Shown piece after piece: positions 56,957-64,000 of a stretch of DNA of 64,000 nucleotides. Below the pieces are notes generated by a model. That model did not search any database. It worked only from the letters and a program-made list of their open reading frames with translations, and was not told where the DNA came from. The stretch spans positions 1-64,000 of the forward strand of contig NZ_MLFP01000001.1 of the NCBI RefSeq assembly GCF_002095465.1, in the 5' to 3' direction. This DNA comes from Pantoea rodasii. GTDB lineage: Bacteria; Pseudomonadota; Gammaproteobacteria; Enterobacterales; Enterobacteriaceae. Each line of letters starts with the position of its first letter. The first letter of the stretch is position 1. The translations under genes and the position numbers were made by a program.

Positions 56957-57613
56957 TTACTGGGCGCGGATAAAGCTGCCATCCGGTTGACGGGTAAACA
57001 GCACCGGGCCGTTGCTGCCATCGACCGTTAGTCCTGTCACCACACCTTGCGCGTTCTGACGAATCTTCACCTGCTGGCCATTTTTCAATGCGCTAAGCGG
57101 CTGATCGTCACCTTCGACGCGTGCCATCGCGAACACATCATTTACCGGCAAGTTATTGTCGCGGAACAGCTGCGCCAGCGTCTGACCCGATGCCACGGTG
57201 TAGTTATGCCATTCCCCCTGAGAATCCGTTTTGGGCTGCGTGTTCTGCGCGGAAGGGTTGTTATAAATCTCCGCCTGCAGCGGCACGTCTTTATTGCTGC
57301 TGTCAGCTGGGCGCTCAATCGGGTATTGCGGCGTACTGCTGGGCCAGAGGAACGCCAGCAGCAGGACCAGCAGCGCAATGACAATGCCACGACGATGGAA
57401 AGCCGGCAGTGGGTTCATCCAGCGCACATCATCCAGCAGGTGCCAGACGCGCAACAGCACGGCGGGCACGCGGGAAGGGGTATCAGAAGCCATTCGTGAA
57501 TCCTCCTCGCTGGCGGCCTTGCGCTTTATCTGCGGCAGCCAACGTTGCAACCTCGGTAATGTGAAAGCACGCGGTACGCGCGTCCTGCGGCGTCGTGGGG
57601 CAATCTGGCCCAT
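56957..57613 (-). CDS. ytfB: YtfB, OapA-family cell-division/peptidoglycan-binding protein
   Basis: A 218-residue bitopic protein. The N-terminal cytoplasmic part is Arg-rich; one membrane helix lies at about residues 76-92 (GIVIALLVLLLAFLW). The C-terminal LysM-like OapA domain (VASGQTLAQLFRDNNLP; QVKIRQNAQGVVTGL; FTRQPDGSFIRAQ) binds glycans. E. coli YtfB localises to the septum and affects cell morphology and adhesion. The start at 57613 is the longest plausible one; 57493 is an alternative. Confidence 0.9.
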   Translation of the reverse strand: MGQIAPRRRRTRVPRAFTLPRLQRWLPQIKRKAASEEDSRMASDTPSRVPAVLLRVWHLLDDVRWMNPLPAFHRRGIVIALLVLLLAFLWPSSTPQYPIERPADSSNKDVPLQAEIYNNPSAQNTQPKTDSQGEWHNYTVASGQTLAQLFRDNNLPVNDVFAMARVEGDDQPLSALKNGQQVKIRQNAQGVVTGLTVDGSNGPVLFTRQPDGSFIRAQ

Positions 57614-57827
57614 GTATTCTCTCTTTCTTAGCGCTGTACGACGAAAACGTTGCCACAGCTATAGTATGGGCAATGCGGGCGCGAAGTGCCTGCCAGCATT
57701 GAAAAATTTGACCTGCGTATTGTTTCTCTTTCCCTGTGAAATGTCATCTGTAGCGCTGCAGATTTTACGCCAGCCGCCTGCGCTGTTATGCTGCCGTTTC
57801 TATTTTCTCCGGGATTAAGGAATCAAA

Positions 57828-58448
57828 ATGACCACCCCTTCATTCGACAGCGTCGAATCACAAGCAAGTTACGGTATCGGTTTACAGGTCGGCCAGCAGC
57901 TGCAGGAATCTGGACTGCAGGGTCTGCAGCCGGAAGCACTGCTCGCGGGTCTGCGCGACGCGCTGGAAGGGAACTCACCGGCTGTGCCTGTTGACGTGGT
58001 ACATCGCGCGCTGCGTGAAGTGCACGAACGTGCAGAAGGCGTGCGTCGTGAGCGTGTGGAAGCGATGGCTGCGGATGGCCATAAATTCCTGGAGCAGAAT
58101 GCCCAGCGTGAAGGCGTGAGCAGCACCGAATCAGGTCTGCAGTTCAGCGTCATCACCCAGGGTGATGGCCCAATCCCATCGCGTCAGGACCGTGTACGCG
58201 TGCACTACACTGGTAAACTGATCGACGGTTCTGTATTCGACAGCTCAGTGGCACGTGGCGAGCCAGCTGAATTCCCGGTAAGCGGCGTAATCGCTGGCTG
58301 GATTGAAGCGCTGACCCTGATGCCAGTGGGTTCTAAGTGGGAATTAGTGATTCCACAAAACCTCGCCTACGGCGAGCGCGGTGCTGGCGCATCTATCCCG
58401 CCATTCAGCACCCTGGTGTTCGAAGTCGAGCTGCTGGAAATTCTGTAA
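57828..58448 (+). CDS. fklB: FklB, FKBP-type peptidyl-prolyl isomerase (FKBP22)
   Basis: A 206-residue dimeric prolyl isomerase, the same length as in E. coli. It has an N-terminal helical dimerisation region and a C-terminal FKBP domain ([57 protein letters not shown]), residues about 115-206. No signal peptide is seen, so it is cytoplasmic. A terminator follows at 58466. Confidence 0.96.
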   Translation: MTTPSFDSVESQASYGIGLQVGQQLQESGLQGLQPEALLAGLRDALEGNSPAVPVDVVHRALREVHERAEGVRRERVEAMAADGHKFLEQNAQREGVSSTESGLQFSVITQGDGPIPSRQDRVRVHYTGKLIDGSVFDSSVARGEPAEFPVSGVIAGWIEALTLMPVGSKWELVIPQNLAYGERGAGASIPPFSTLVFEVELLEIL

Positions 58449-58465
58449 GCATTCAGCACTTGATT

Positions 58466-58492
58466 AAAACCGGCATAAATGCCGGTTTTTTG
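58466..58492 (+). terminator. Terminator after fklB
   Basis: AAAACCGGCAT/ATGCCGGTTTT stem with T6. Confidence 0.92.
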
Positions 58493-58568
58493 TTTGTAAA
58501 TCTGGCTGATCTTTACCCGATTGGCTAATACAATGAGCGAATCGAACGATTTAAGCGGAAGGTGCGAA

Positions 58569-58817
58569 ATGTATTTACTCTCTGCCAACGAAGCTAAAAC
58601 GCAATTTGGGGATATGCTTCTCAAAGCTCAGCGTGAACCGGTACAAATTAGTCGGAACGGAAAACCTGTCGCTGTTGTCATATCTGCTGAAGAGTTTCAG
58701 GCAATTGAACTGATGAAGCAGCAGTTTTTGCAGGAAAAAATTGCCCGAGCCAGAGAAGACGTTGCCAACGGACGACTGACCGATGGTGAAACATTTTTCA
58801 ATCAACTACTGGATTAA
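58569..58817 (+). CDS. Phd/YefM-family antitoxin
   Basis: An 82-residue protein with the Phd/YefM N-terminal DNA-binding fold (LSANEAKTQFGDMLLKAQ, VQISRNGKPVAVVIS) and a helical C terminus that should cover the toxin. Its stop is directly followed by the toxin ATG (TAAATG), the usual type II layout. The frame is open to 58521, but the ATG at 58569 after GGAAGG is preferred. As with other antitoxins it probably represses its own promoter. Confidence 0.88.
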   Translation: MYLLSANEAKTQFGDMLLKAQREPVQISRNGKPVAVVISAEEFQAIELMKQQFLQEKIARAREDVANGRLTDGETFFNQLLD

Positions 58818-59123
58818 ATGGCCAAATTTCAGCTCACGGATGAAGCGCGGCAGGATCTTGTCGATATTCGTCAGTTCACCTTGCAGCACTGGGGCGAAGC
58901 GCAGTCTCATCAATACCTGAGACGTTTGCAGCGCACATTGCACACGCTTTCTGAACTACCGACGATGGGGATCAGCAGAGCGTCCGATCTCGCCGAAGGT
59001 GTACTCAGTTTTCCCTTTGTTAGCCATATGATTTATTACCAGACAATCCAACAGGGAATTATTGTGCTCGCGGTGATGCATCAAAGCCGGGTGCCATCCA
59101 TTCATTTGGCAGCCCGGCTATAG
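58818..59123 (+). CDS. ParE/RelE-family toxin
   Basis: A 101-residue protein of the ParE/RelE superfamily: FQLTDEARQDLVDIRQFT, then YLRRLQRTLHTLSELP, and a C-terminal VLAVMHQSRVP beta-strand motif. The spacing of R/H residues in the last strand resembles ParE (gyrase poison) more than RelE (mRNA cleavage), but target cannot be settled by eye. It begins directly after the antitoxin stop and ends 2 nt from convergent cpdB. The pair is intact. Confidence 0.86.
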   Translation: MAKFQLTDEARQDLVDIRQFTLQHWGEAQSHQYLRRLQRTLHTLSELPTMGISRASDLAEGVLSFPFVSHMIYYQTIQQGIIVLAVMHQSRVPSIHLAARL

Positions 59124-59125
59124 CC

Positions 59126-61072
59126 TTACTGCTTCTGCAAATCTACCTGCCAAATCGCAAAACCTACCTCGTCACTGCCCACCGCTTTCATCGGATAATC
59201 CGCGTACTTCTCAATAAACTGCGTGGCTTTCTCGCCCGGTGCGGTTTCAAAGCGAATATCCAGCAGCGTATCGCTGTGAATCGGCGCTAAACGCCAGTTG
59301 TGATCGGCCTGCGGTTTCACTTCGCCGTGCGCTTTGGTTTCGCTACTGATATAAGCCGCGACCACTGAACGGTTCTCATCCGGTGAGGCAAACGCCACGT
59401 ATTTATCGCCGGTGCCGGCAAACTTCCCGCCGTAAGCACGATAGTTATTGGTGGCGACGAGGAATACCGCGTTAGGATCGATGGGCTTACCTTGCCACGT
59501 CAGATCCTTAATGCGTGCAGCGTCTTTGTTGATCAACGTGCATTCGCCGTCGTAACGCGCGGGCTGCGTCACATCAATTTGATAATCCACGCCATCAATC
59601 ACGTCGAAGTTATAGGTGCGGAAATCCCAGTTAATCAGCGCTTGTGGTTTGCTGCTGTGCGGATCGATCTGATTAAACTGCGCCGCAGAGCACTCCAGCC
59701 ACTCTCTCACCTGCGCGCCAGTGACTTTCATCACTACCAGGGTGTTGGGATAGAGATAGAGATCGGCGGCATTACGGAAGGTGAGTGCACCTTTCTCCAC
59801 TTCGGTATAACTGGCGGGATCGTTCTTACGACCTCCGGCTTTAAACGGTGCGGCAGCGGAAAGTACCGGCAGGCGGCCGAGATCGGGATCGCCCTGAATA
59901 AAGTGTTCAACATAGGCGCGCTGCGCATTATTGACGATCTGCACGGTGGGATCGTCCTGCACCAGTGACAGATAGCTGTACATCACATCCGCTGACTTGC
60001 CGATCGGCTTAGCAACGAATTCACGCGTGGCACGATGATCCTGCTGCAGCACTTTCACCAAATCAGCATCTTCAGCCGCCAGGGACTTTTTGGCGATGGG
60101 ATCATAGATGGGCCGGGCTTCAGCCTTGCCCTGCGTGACCTGCCATTTTCCGCCCTCATTATTCAGCACCAAATCGACCACGCCGAGATGATCGCCCCAC
60201 ATGCCGGGCATCACTGCCGGAACACCGTTCAGCGTGCCTTGAGCAATGTCAGCGCCTTTAATCGCAGCAAACTCTTTACTGGGGAATACTGCATGCGCGT
60301 GACCAAACATAATGGCGTTAATGCCCGGCACCTGGCTGAGGTAGTAGACCGAATTCTCTGCCATGGCGTGATAGGGCTCACTGCTTAAACCTGAGTGCGG
60401 AATAGCGATGATAATTTCAGCACCTTTTGCGCGCATTTCCGGCACATAGCGCTTCGCTGTTTCCGTGATGTCATCAACGCGCACTTTGCCCTGAAGATTG
60501 TTGCGATCCCACACCATAATCTGCGGCGGAACGAAGCCAATGTAGCCAATTTTTAAGCGATGCGGGTTGCCGCTGCGGTCGGTGACGGTGGTTTCTTTGA
60601 TTATGTAGGGGGTAAACAGCGGTTTTCCGCTCTTTTCATCGATAATGTTGGCATTCACATAGGGAAAACGCGCCCCGGCGATCGCTTTCTGCAAATAGGG
60701 TAAACCGTAATTGAACTCATGATTACCCAGGTTGCCCACGGTGTAATCCAGCGTGTTCATCGCTTTATAAACCGGATGCACATCGCCTTTTTTCAGGCCT
60801 TTAGCGGCCATGTAATCGCCTAGCGGGCTGCCCTGAATAATGTCGCCGTTATCGACCAGCACGCTATTTTTCGCTTCAGCACGCGCGTGTTGAATCAGCG
60901 TAGCGGTGCGCACCAGACCAAATTTCTCGGTTGGCGTATCTTTGTAGTAATCGAAATCCATCATATTACTGTGCAGATCGGTGGTTTCCAGAATGCGCAG
61001 ATCCACAGTGGCGGCGTGTACATTCACCGCAGACACGCATAGCGCCAGTAACGACATGCTCGCTTTAAACAT
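59126..61072 (-). CDS. cpdB: CpdB, periplasmic 2',3'-cyclic-nucleotide 2'-phosphodiesterase / 3'-nucleotidase
   Basis: Scavenges nucleotides by hydrolysing 2',3'-cyclic nucleotides and 3'-nucleotides. The 648-residue product (647 in E. coli) has a signal peptide ending VHA (about residue 20), a metallophosphatase domain with [19 protein letters not shown] and [10 protein letters not shown], and a C-terminal 5'-nucleotidase domain. It is divergent from cysQ, as in E. coli, across 293 nt. Confidence 0.97.
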   Translation of the reverse strand: MFKASMSLLALCVSAVNVHAATVDLRILETTDLHSNMMDFDYYKDTPTEKFGLVRTATLIQHARAEAKNSVLVDNGDIIQGSPLGDYMAAKGLKKGDVHPVYKAMNTLDYTVGNLGNHEFNYGLPYLQKAIAGARFPYVNANIIDEKSGKPLFTPYIIKETTVTDRSGNPHRLKIGYIGFVPPQIMVWDRNNLQGKVRVDDITETAKRYVPEMRAKGAEIIIAIPHSGLSSEPYHAMAENSVYYLSQVPGINAIMFGHAHAVFPSKEFAAIKGADIAQGTLNGVPAVMPGMWGDHLGVVDLVLNNEGGKWQVTQGKAEARPIYDPIAKKSLAAEDADLVKVLQQDHRATREFVAKPIGKSADVMYSYLSLVQDDPTVQIVNNAQRAYVEHFIQGDPDLGRLPVLSAAAPFKAGGRKNDPASYTEVEKGALTFRNAADLYLYPNTLVVMKVTGAQVREWLECSAAQFNQIDPHSSKPQALINWDFRTYNFDVIDGVDYQIDVTQPARYDGECTLINKDAARIKDLTWQGKPIDPNAVFLVATNNYRAYGGKFAGTGDKYVAFASPDENRSVVAAYISSETKAHGEVKPQADHNWRLAPIHSDTLLDIRFETAPGEKATQFIEKYADYPMKAVGSDEVGFAIWQVDLQKQ

Positions 61073-61365
61073 CGCTTGCTCCTTGTTTGTTCTAATGGGC
61101 CTCTCAAAATAATGTAAAACAATGACGAATTATCATTTCAATTTGTGATGTGACTCTGATTTTCGTGCAACCGCAGGCGCAGCCAGCCGATGAAAAAGGA
61201 TTCGGCATCGCGCCATAGCCGCCACCTATGAACTATGGTATTGATAATCATATAGATTGCCGTTTCAGACAGTTCAGCCGCAAAGCATCTGACCACAACT
61301 GCTAAAATGTGTAGAGGTGAGCTGTTGATGTCTGACAGGCAGAATCAGCGGAAAAGAGGTGAAAA

Positions 61366-62112
61366 ATGTTAGACAAAATAATCCAACTGGCGCGTGAAGC
61401 GGGCGATGCCATTATGCACGTCTATGCTGGCGAACAACCGATGGATGTGACACGGAAGTCGGATGATTCGCCAGTAACGGCTGCCGATCTTGCGGCACAC
61501 AAAGTCATCGTTGAAGGGCTGGCCGCGATGTCACCCGAAGTCCCGGTGTTATCAGAAGAAGATCCGCCGAGCTGGACCGTACGTCAGAACTGGAAAAAAT
61601 ATTGGCTGGTGGATCCACTGGATGGAACCAAAGAGTTCATCAAGCGTAACGGGGAATTCACCGTTAACATTGCCTTGATTGAAAATGGCAAGCCGGTCCT
61701 GGGAGTCGTTTACGCCCCCGCGCTGGGTGTGATGTATTCGGCAGCTGAAGGTAAAGCCTGGAAAGAAGAGGGCGGTCATAAAACGCAGATTCAGGTGCGC
61801 GAGGCACGTCCACTGCTGGTCGTTGTTAGCCGCTCGCATGCGGATAAAGATGAAGAGCTGAAAGAGTATCTGACTCAGTTAGGCGACCACCAAACCACCG
61901 CAATCGGCTCTTCATTAAAATTCTGTCTGGTAGCGGAAGGTAAAGCGCAACTCTATCCGCGCTTCGGGCCAACCAATATTTGGGATACCGGTGCTGGGCA
62001 TGCCGTCGCGATTGCGGCCGGTGCTCAGGTGCATGACTGGCAGGGTAAAACCCTCGACTACACGCCACGTGAATCTTTCCTGAATCCGGGGTTCCGCGTC
62101 TCGCTGTTTTGA
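61366..62112 (+). CDS. cysQ: CysQ, 3'(2'),5'-bisphosphate nucleotidase
   Basis: Removes 3'-phosphoadenosine 5'-phosphate made during sulfate assimilation. The 248-residue product has the lithium-sensitive phosphatase motifs LSEEDPP (metal Glu), [16 protein letters not shown] and [21 protein letters not shown] precedes the start. It is followed by two REP-type palindromes and convergent ytfJ. Confidence 0.97.
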   Translation: MLDKIIQLAREAGDAIMHVYAGEQPMDVTRKSDDSPVTAADLAAHKVIVEGLAAMSPEVPVLSEEDPPSWTVRQNWKKYWLVDPLDGTKEFIKRNGEFTVNIALIENGKPVLGVVYAPALGVMYSAAEGKAWKEEGGHKTQIQVREARPLLVVVSRSHADKDEELKEYLTQLGDHQTTAIGSSLKFCLVAEGKAQLYPRFGPTNIWDTGAGHAVAIAAGAQVHDWQGKTLDYTPRESFLNPGFRVSLF

Positions 62113-62117
62113 TTGTT

Positions 62118-62141
62118 GGTGCGCATCAATGCGCACCCTAC
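62118..62141 (-). repeat. REP-type palindrome, GTGCGC class
   Basis: GGTGCGCAT, CA centre, ATGCGCACC, then CTAC, a GTAG head on the minus strand. It is 5 nt after cysQ. Confidence 0.78.
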
Positions 62142-62187
62142 GAAATTCACAACCTGTGTTTTCGCTCTTAAGCTCGCGGGCAGTGGT

Positions 62188-62208
62188 GGGTCGCCATTTA
62201 TGGCGACC
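62188..62208 (+). repeat. REP-type palindrome, GTCGCC class
   Basis: GGGTCGCCA, TTTA centre, TGGCGACC. The head is GTGG instead of GTAG here. It lies between convergent cysQ and ytfJ. Confidence 0.7.
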
Positions 62209-62215
62209 TCTGTTT

Positions 62216-62770
62216 TTACTGCAACAACTCGCGAATCAACGTCATCGCCTGCTGTGCTTCATCCTGCGTCAATGCGCCTTCTTTGGCATAACGCACATGT
62301 CCGGTCTTATCCAGCACCACAATCGCCGAACCGCCTTTCTCCAGCTGCCAAACCTTGCGCACATTGCCGTTGCTATCAACGATAAACTGCGACCACGGAT
62401 ATTGCTGCTTATTGCTTTCAATACTGCTGCGCACGAACATCCCGGTACCGGGAATCGCATCGTCAGTGTTCACAATCGTGGTGGTTTGATAACGGTCGTG
62501 TGGAAACTTCGCTGCCTTAATCGCTTCAATCAACGCGGCATTTTGTTCTTTGGCCGAAGAGCGTCCGGCAATATGTAAGATCACTCGCACTTTTCCACTG
62601 AGCTGCGCGCTATTCCACGGTTGATAGCTAAACTTATCTTGTTGATAAGCCAACTCGCCTCTATCGCTCACGCCCACAGGCGGAACACGTTCGCCAATTT
62701 TGAAGGCATGGGCTGAGACAAGGCCCGGTAACAGTAATGCCAGTGCAAACACGGATTGTACCAAACGCAT
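62216..62770 (-). CDS. ytfJ: YtfJ, periplasmic protein of the thioredoxin-like superfamily
   Basis: A 184-residue exported protein, the E. coli length, with a signal peptide ending VSAHA (about residue 22). It has a thioredoxin-like fold by family, but no CxxC motif, so redox activity is not expected. Function is not established. GAGCC-type ribosome sequence and a divergent 438-nt spacer to ytfK lie upstream. Confidence 0.92.
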   Translation of the reverse strand: MRLVQSVFALALLLPGLVSAHAFKIGERVPPVGVSDRGELAYQQDKFSYQPWNSAQLSGKVRVILHIAGRSSAKEQNAALIEAIKAAKFPHDRYQTTTIVNTDDAIPGTGMFVRSSIESNKQQYPWSQFIVDSNGNVRKVWQLEKGGSAIVVLDKTGHVRYAKEGALTQDEAQQAMTLIRELLQ

Positions 62771-63208
62771 GTGAAGGCTCCTTAGTGATCCGACCAGTTA
62801 TTCATGTTTTTGCAATATTAGGCGTGGATGATGCGCCTGTCGCGATGAGTTAACAGGTTTGCAACTCACGCCACAATTCCTTAATGAGTGAAGGTTTATA
62901 CTGGGTTTTGTGAACGTCATAACAGAGTGTTCTGTAATAATGTGTCAATTCAGTAAAAAATCCACTTTTTCGGAACATACGTAACGTTTGGTGTTCTATA
63001 GTTATGCCTCATTTGCGCTTCATGTACGCGTCATACTTCAAGTTGCTGGTGCGTTGGCTGCTCTCGTTCACCCGAATCACTTACTTTAGTAAGCTCATCG
63101 GGATTATCTCGTTGGCCGCCTTCCTGCAACACGAATTATTTTGCGTATCAGTTCGTACCGAATTTGGCAACGACGAAGCGTATTACATCTGTTCAGGAGT
63201 TAGACAGC
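62771..63208. other. Divergent spacer between ytfJ and ytfK
   Basis: A 438-nt region with promoters expected in both directions. It contains an ERIC element at 63025-63142. The ytfK ribosome site CAGGAG is at about 63195. No other clear feature was seen. Confidence 0.5.
63025..63142 (-). repeat. ERIC element upstream of ytfK (reverse orientation)
   Basis: CATACTTCAAGTTGC, CACTTACTTTAGTAAGCTC and GCCGCCTTCCTGCAAC are the reverse complement of the ERIC arms and core seen after rplI. It lies 67 nt upstream of the ytfK ATG. Confidence 0.9.
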
Positions 63209-63415
63209 ATGAAAATCTTCCAGCGCTATAATCCGCTGCAAATTGCGAAATACGTAAAAACGCTTTTTAAAGGAAGGTTGTATATCAAGGATGTTGGCGC
63301 GTTTGAGTTTGATAAAGGCAAGGTGATGTTGCCACGCATTAAAGATATACAGCACCTTAGCGTGATGTCAGAAATCAACCGCCAGGTATTACGACTGCAA
63401 GCCGAGTATCACTAA
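63209..63415 (+). CDS. ytfK: YtfK, stringent-response modulator
   Basis: A 68-residue cytoplasmic protein, the E. coli length ([20 protein letters not shown]). In E. coli YtfK interacts with SpoT and raises (p)ppGpp during phosphate or fatty-acid starvation. The frame opens at 63164, but 63209 matches the family and follows CAGGAG. It is convergent with paeA. Confidence 0.92.
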   Translation: MKIFQRYNPLQIAKYVKTLFKGRLYIKDVGAFEFDKGKVMLPRIKDIQHLSVMSEINRQVLRLQAEYH

Positions 63416-63428
63416 GCGAGTAAAAAAA

Positions 63429-63452
63429 GGGCGCCATGCAATCCGGCGCCCT
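63429..63452 (-). terminator. Terminator for paeA
   Basis: AGGGCGCC/GGCGCCCT stem with an 8-nt loop; read on the minus strand it ends in T7. Confidence 0.82.
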
Positions 63453-63487
63453 GTAGCGGCGCGATTAATCGCGCCTTGTTTTTTGTG
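63453..63487 (+). terminator. Terminator for ytfK built on a REP-type palindrome
   Basis: A GTAG head at 63453-63456, GGCGCGATTAATCGCGCC palindrome at 63458-63475, then TTGTTTTTT. It acts back-to-back with the paeA terminator. Also counted as a REP-type unit (GGCGCG class). Confidence 0.75.
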
Positions 63488-63497
63488 ACACACTGAA

Positions 63498-64000
63498 CTA
63501 CGGCGACTCCATCTCATCGGTCGCACTCTTGGTCAGATTTATCACCGGCGGACGCTCATCGATACGCGTCACCAGCAGCTGGTCAATGCGGTAACTATCG
63601 ATATCCACCACTTCAAATTTATAGCCAGAGAACTTCACGAAGTCGGTGCGTTTCGGGATTTTGCGCAGCATATACATCATAAAACCGCCAATGGTTTCAT
63701 AGTTGCCGGACTGCGGGAAATCATCGATATCCAGCACGCGCATCACGTCATCAATCGGTGTGCCGCCCTCAACCAGCCATGAGTTCTCATCACGCGCCAC
63801 GATCTGCTCTTCCTGACCCTGACCGACCAAATCACCCATCAGCGTGGTCATCACGTCATTAAGGGTAATGATCCCCACCACCAACGCGTATTCGTTCATG
63901 ATCACCGCAAAGTCTTCACCTGCGGTTTTGAAGCTTTCCAGCGCTTCAGACAGCGTCAGCGTATCGGGCACAATCAGCGCAGAACGAATCTGTACGCCGC
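63498..64000 (-). CDS. paeA: PaeA (YtfL), CBS-domain membrane transporter (C-terminal part, runs off the window)
   Basis: The last ~166 residues of a CorB/HlyC-family membrane protein. The second CBS domain is present (EDFAVIMNEYALVVGIITLND) in two parts, EDFAVIMNEYALVV and GIITLNDVMTTLMGDL, followed by the CorC_HlyC domain (ETIGGFMMYMLRKIPKR; FEVVDIDSYRIDQLLV). PaeA is described as a cadaverine/putrescine exporter in Salmonella and E. coli. The membrane part is beyond the window. It is next to ytfK, as in E. coli. Confidence 0.9.
   Translation of the reverse strand, partial: GVQIRSALIVPDTLTLSEALESFKTAGEDFAVIMNEYALVVGIITLNDVMTTLMGDLVGQGQEEQIVARDENSWLVEGGTPIDDVMRVLDIDDFPQSGNYETIGGFMMYMLRKIPKRTDFVKFSGYKFEVVDIDSYRIDQLLVTRIDERPPVINLTKSATDEMESP

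Overview
The window is a stretch of core chromosome from a gammaproteobacterium of the order Enterobacterales. Gene content, gene order and protein sequence follow Escherichia coli closely. The differences (msrPQ beside aroQ-accB, tandem yhcN-like genes, ERIC elements and GTAG-headed REP palindromes) fit Erwiniaceae, most likely Pantoea or Erwinia. Genus is an inference; order is secure. I see no prophage, IS element, CRISPR array, integron or rRNA operon.

Layout. (1) 1-25,000 matches the E. coli ~73 min region: accB (partial), aroQ, msrQ, msrP, csrD, mreBCD, yhdE, rng, yhdP, tldD, the divergent aaeR / aaeXAB efflux locus, a GabD-like dehydrogenase, a barstar-like yhcO, three tandem yhcN-like genes, argR and mdh. 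(2) At about 25,003-25,047, a shared terminator hairpin, the order jumps to the E. coli ~94-96 min region: mscM, psd, rsgA, orn, three identical tRNA-Gly(GCC) genes, a datA-like DnaA-box cluster, queG, nnr, tsaE, amiB, mutL, miaA, hfq, hflX, hflK, hflC, yjeT, purA, nsrR, rnr, rlmB, aidB, bsmA, a chemoreceptor, yjfP, rpsF-priB-rpsR-rplI, ytfB, fklB, a ParE/Phd-type toxin-antitoxin pair, cpdB, cysQ, ytfJ, ytfK and paeA (partial).

Functional groups: rod-shape determination (mreBCD), amidase-mediated cell separation (amiB, ytfB), envelope lipid and phospholipid functions (yhdP, psd, mscM), translation and tRNA modification (tsaE, miaA, queG, rlmB, rsgA, rpsF/R, rplI), RNA decay (rng, rnr, orn, csrD, hfq), membrane proteostasis (hflKC), repair of oxidised or damaged molecules (msrPQ, mutL, nnr, aidB) and nitric-oxide sensing (nsrR).

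The most important caution is technical. Seven genes (csrD, aaeB, mscM, queG, miaA, a chemoreceptor gene and priB) carry ten single-base deletions between them, nearly all in short homopolymers. Putting each base back restores a full-length protein of the expected family size. Several of these genes are normally important or clustered in operons, so the pattern looks like homopolymer under-calling in the sequence and not biological decay. They are typed as pseudogenes only in the sense of 'broken as written'.

The most interesting biological signals are the datA-like locus after the tRNA-Gly genes, an ERIC element lodged inside the tRNA-Gly cluster, the yhcN-like triplication, the REP-type palindromes with a decayed tandem array after tldD, and the small toxin-antitoxin module in otherwise conserved sequence. 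I found no convincing wholly new multi-gene system.
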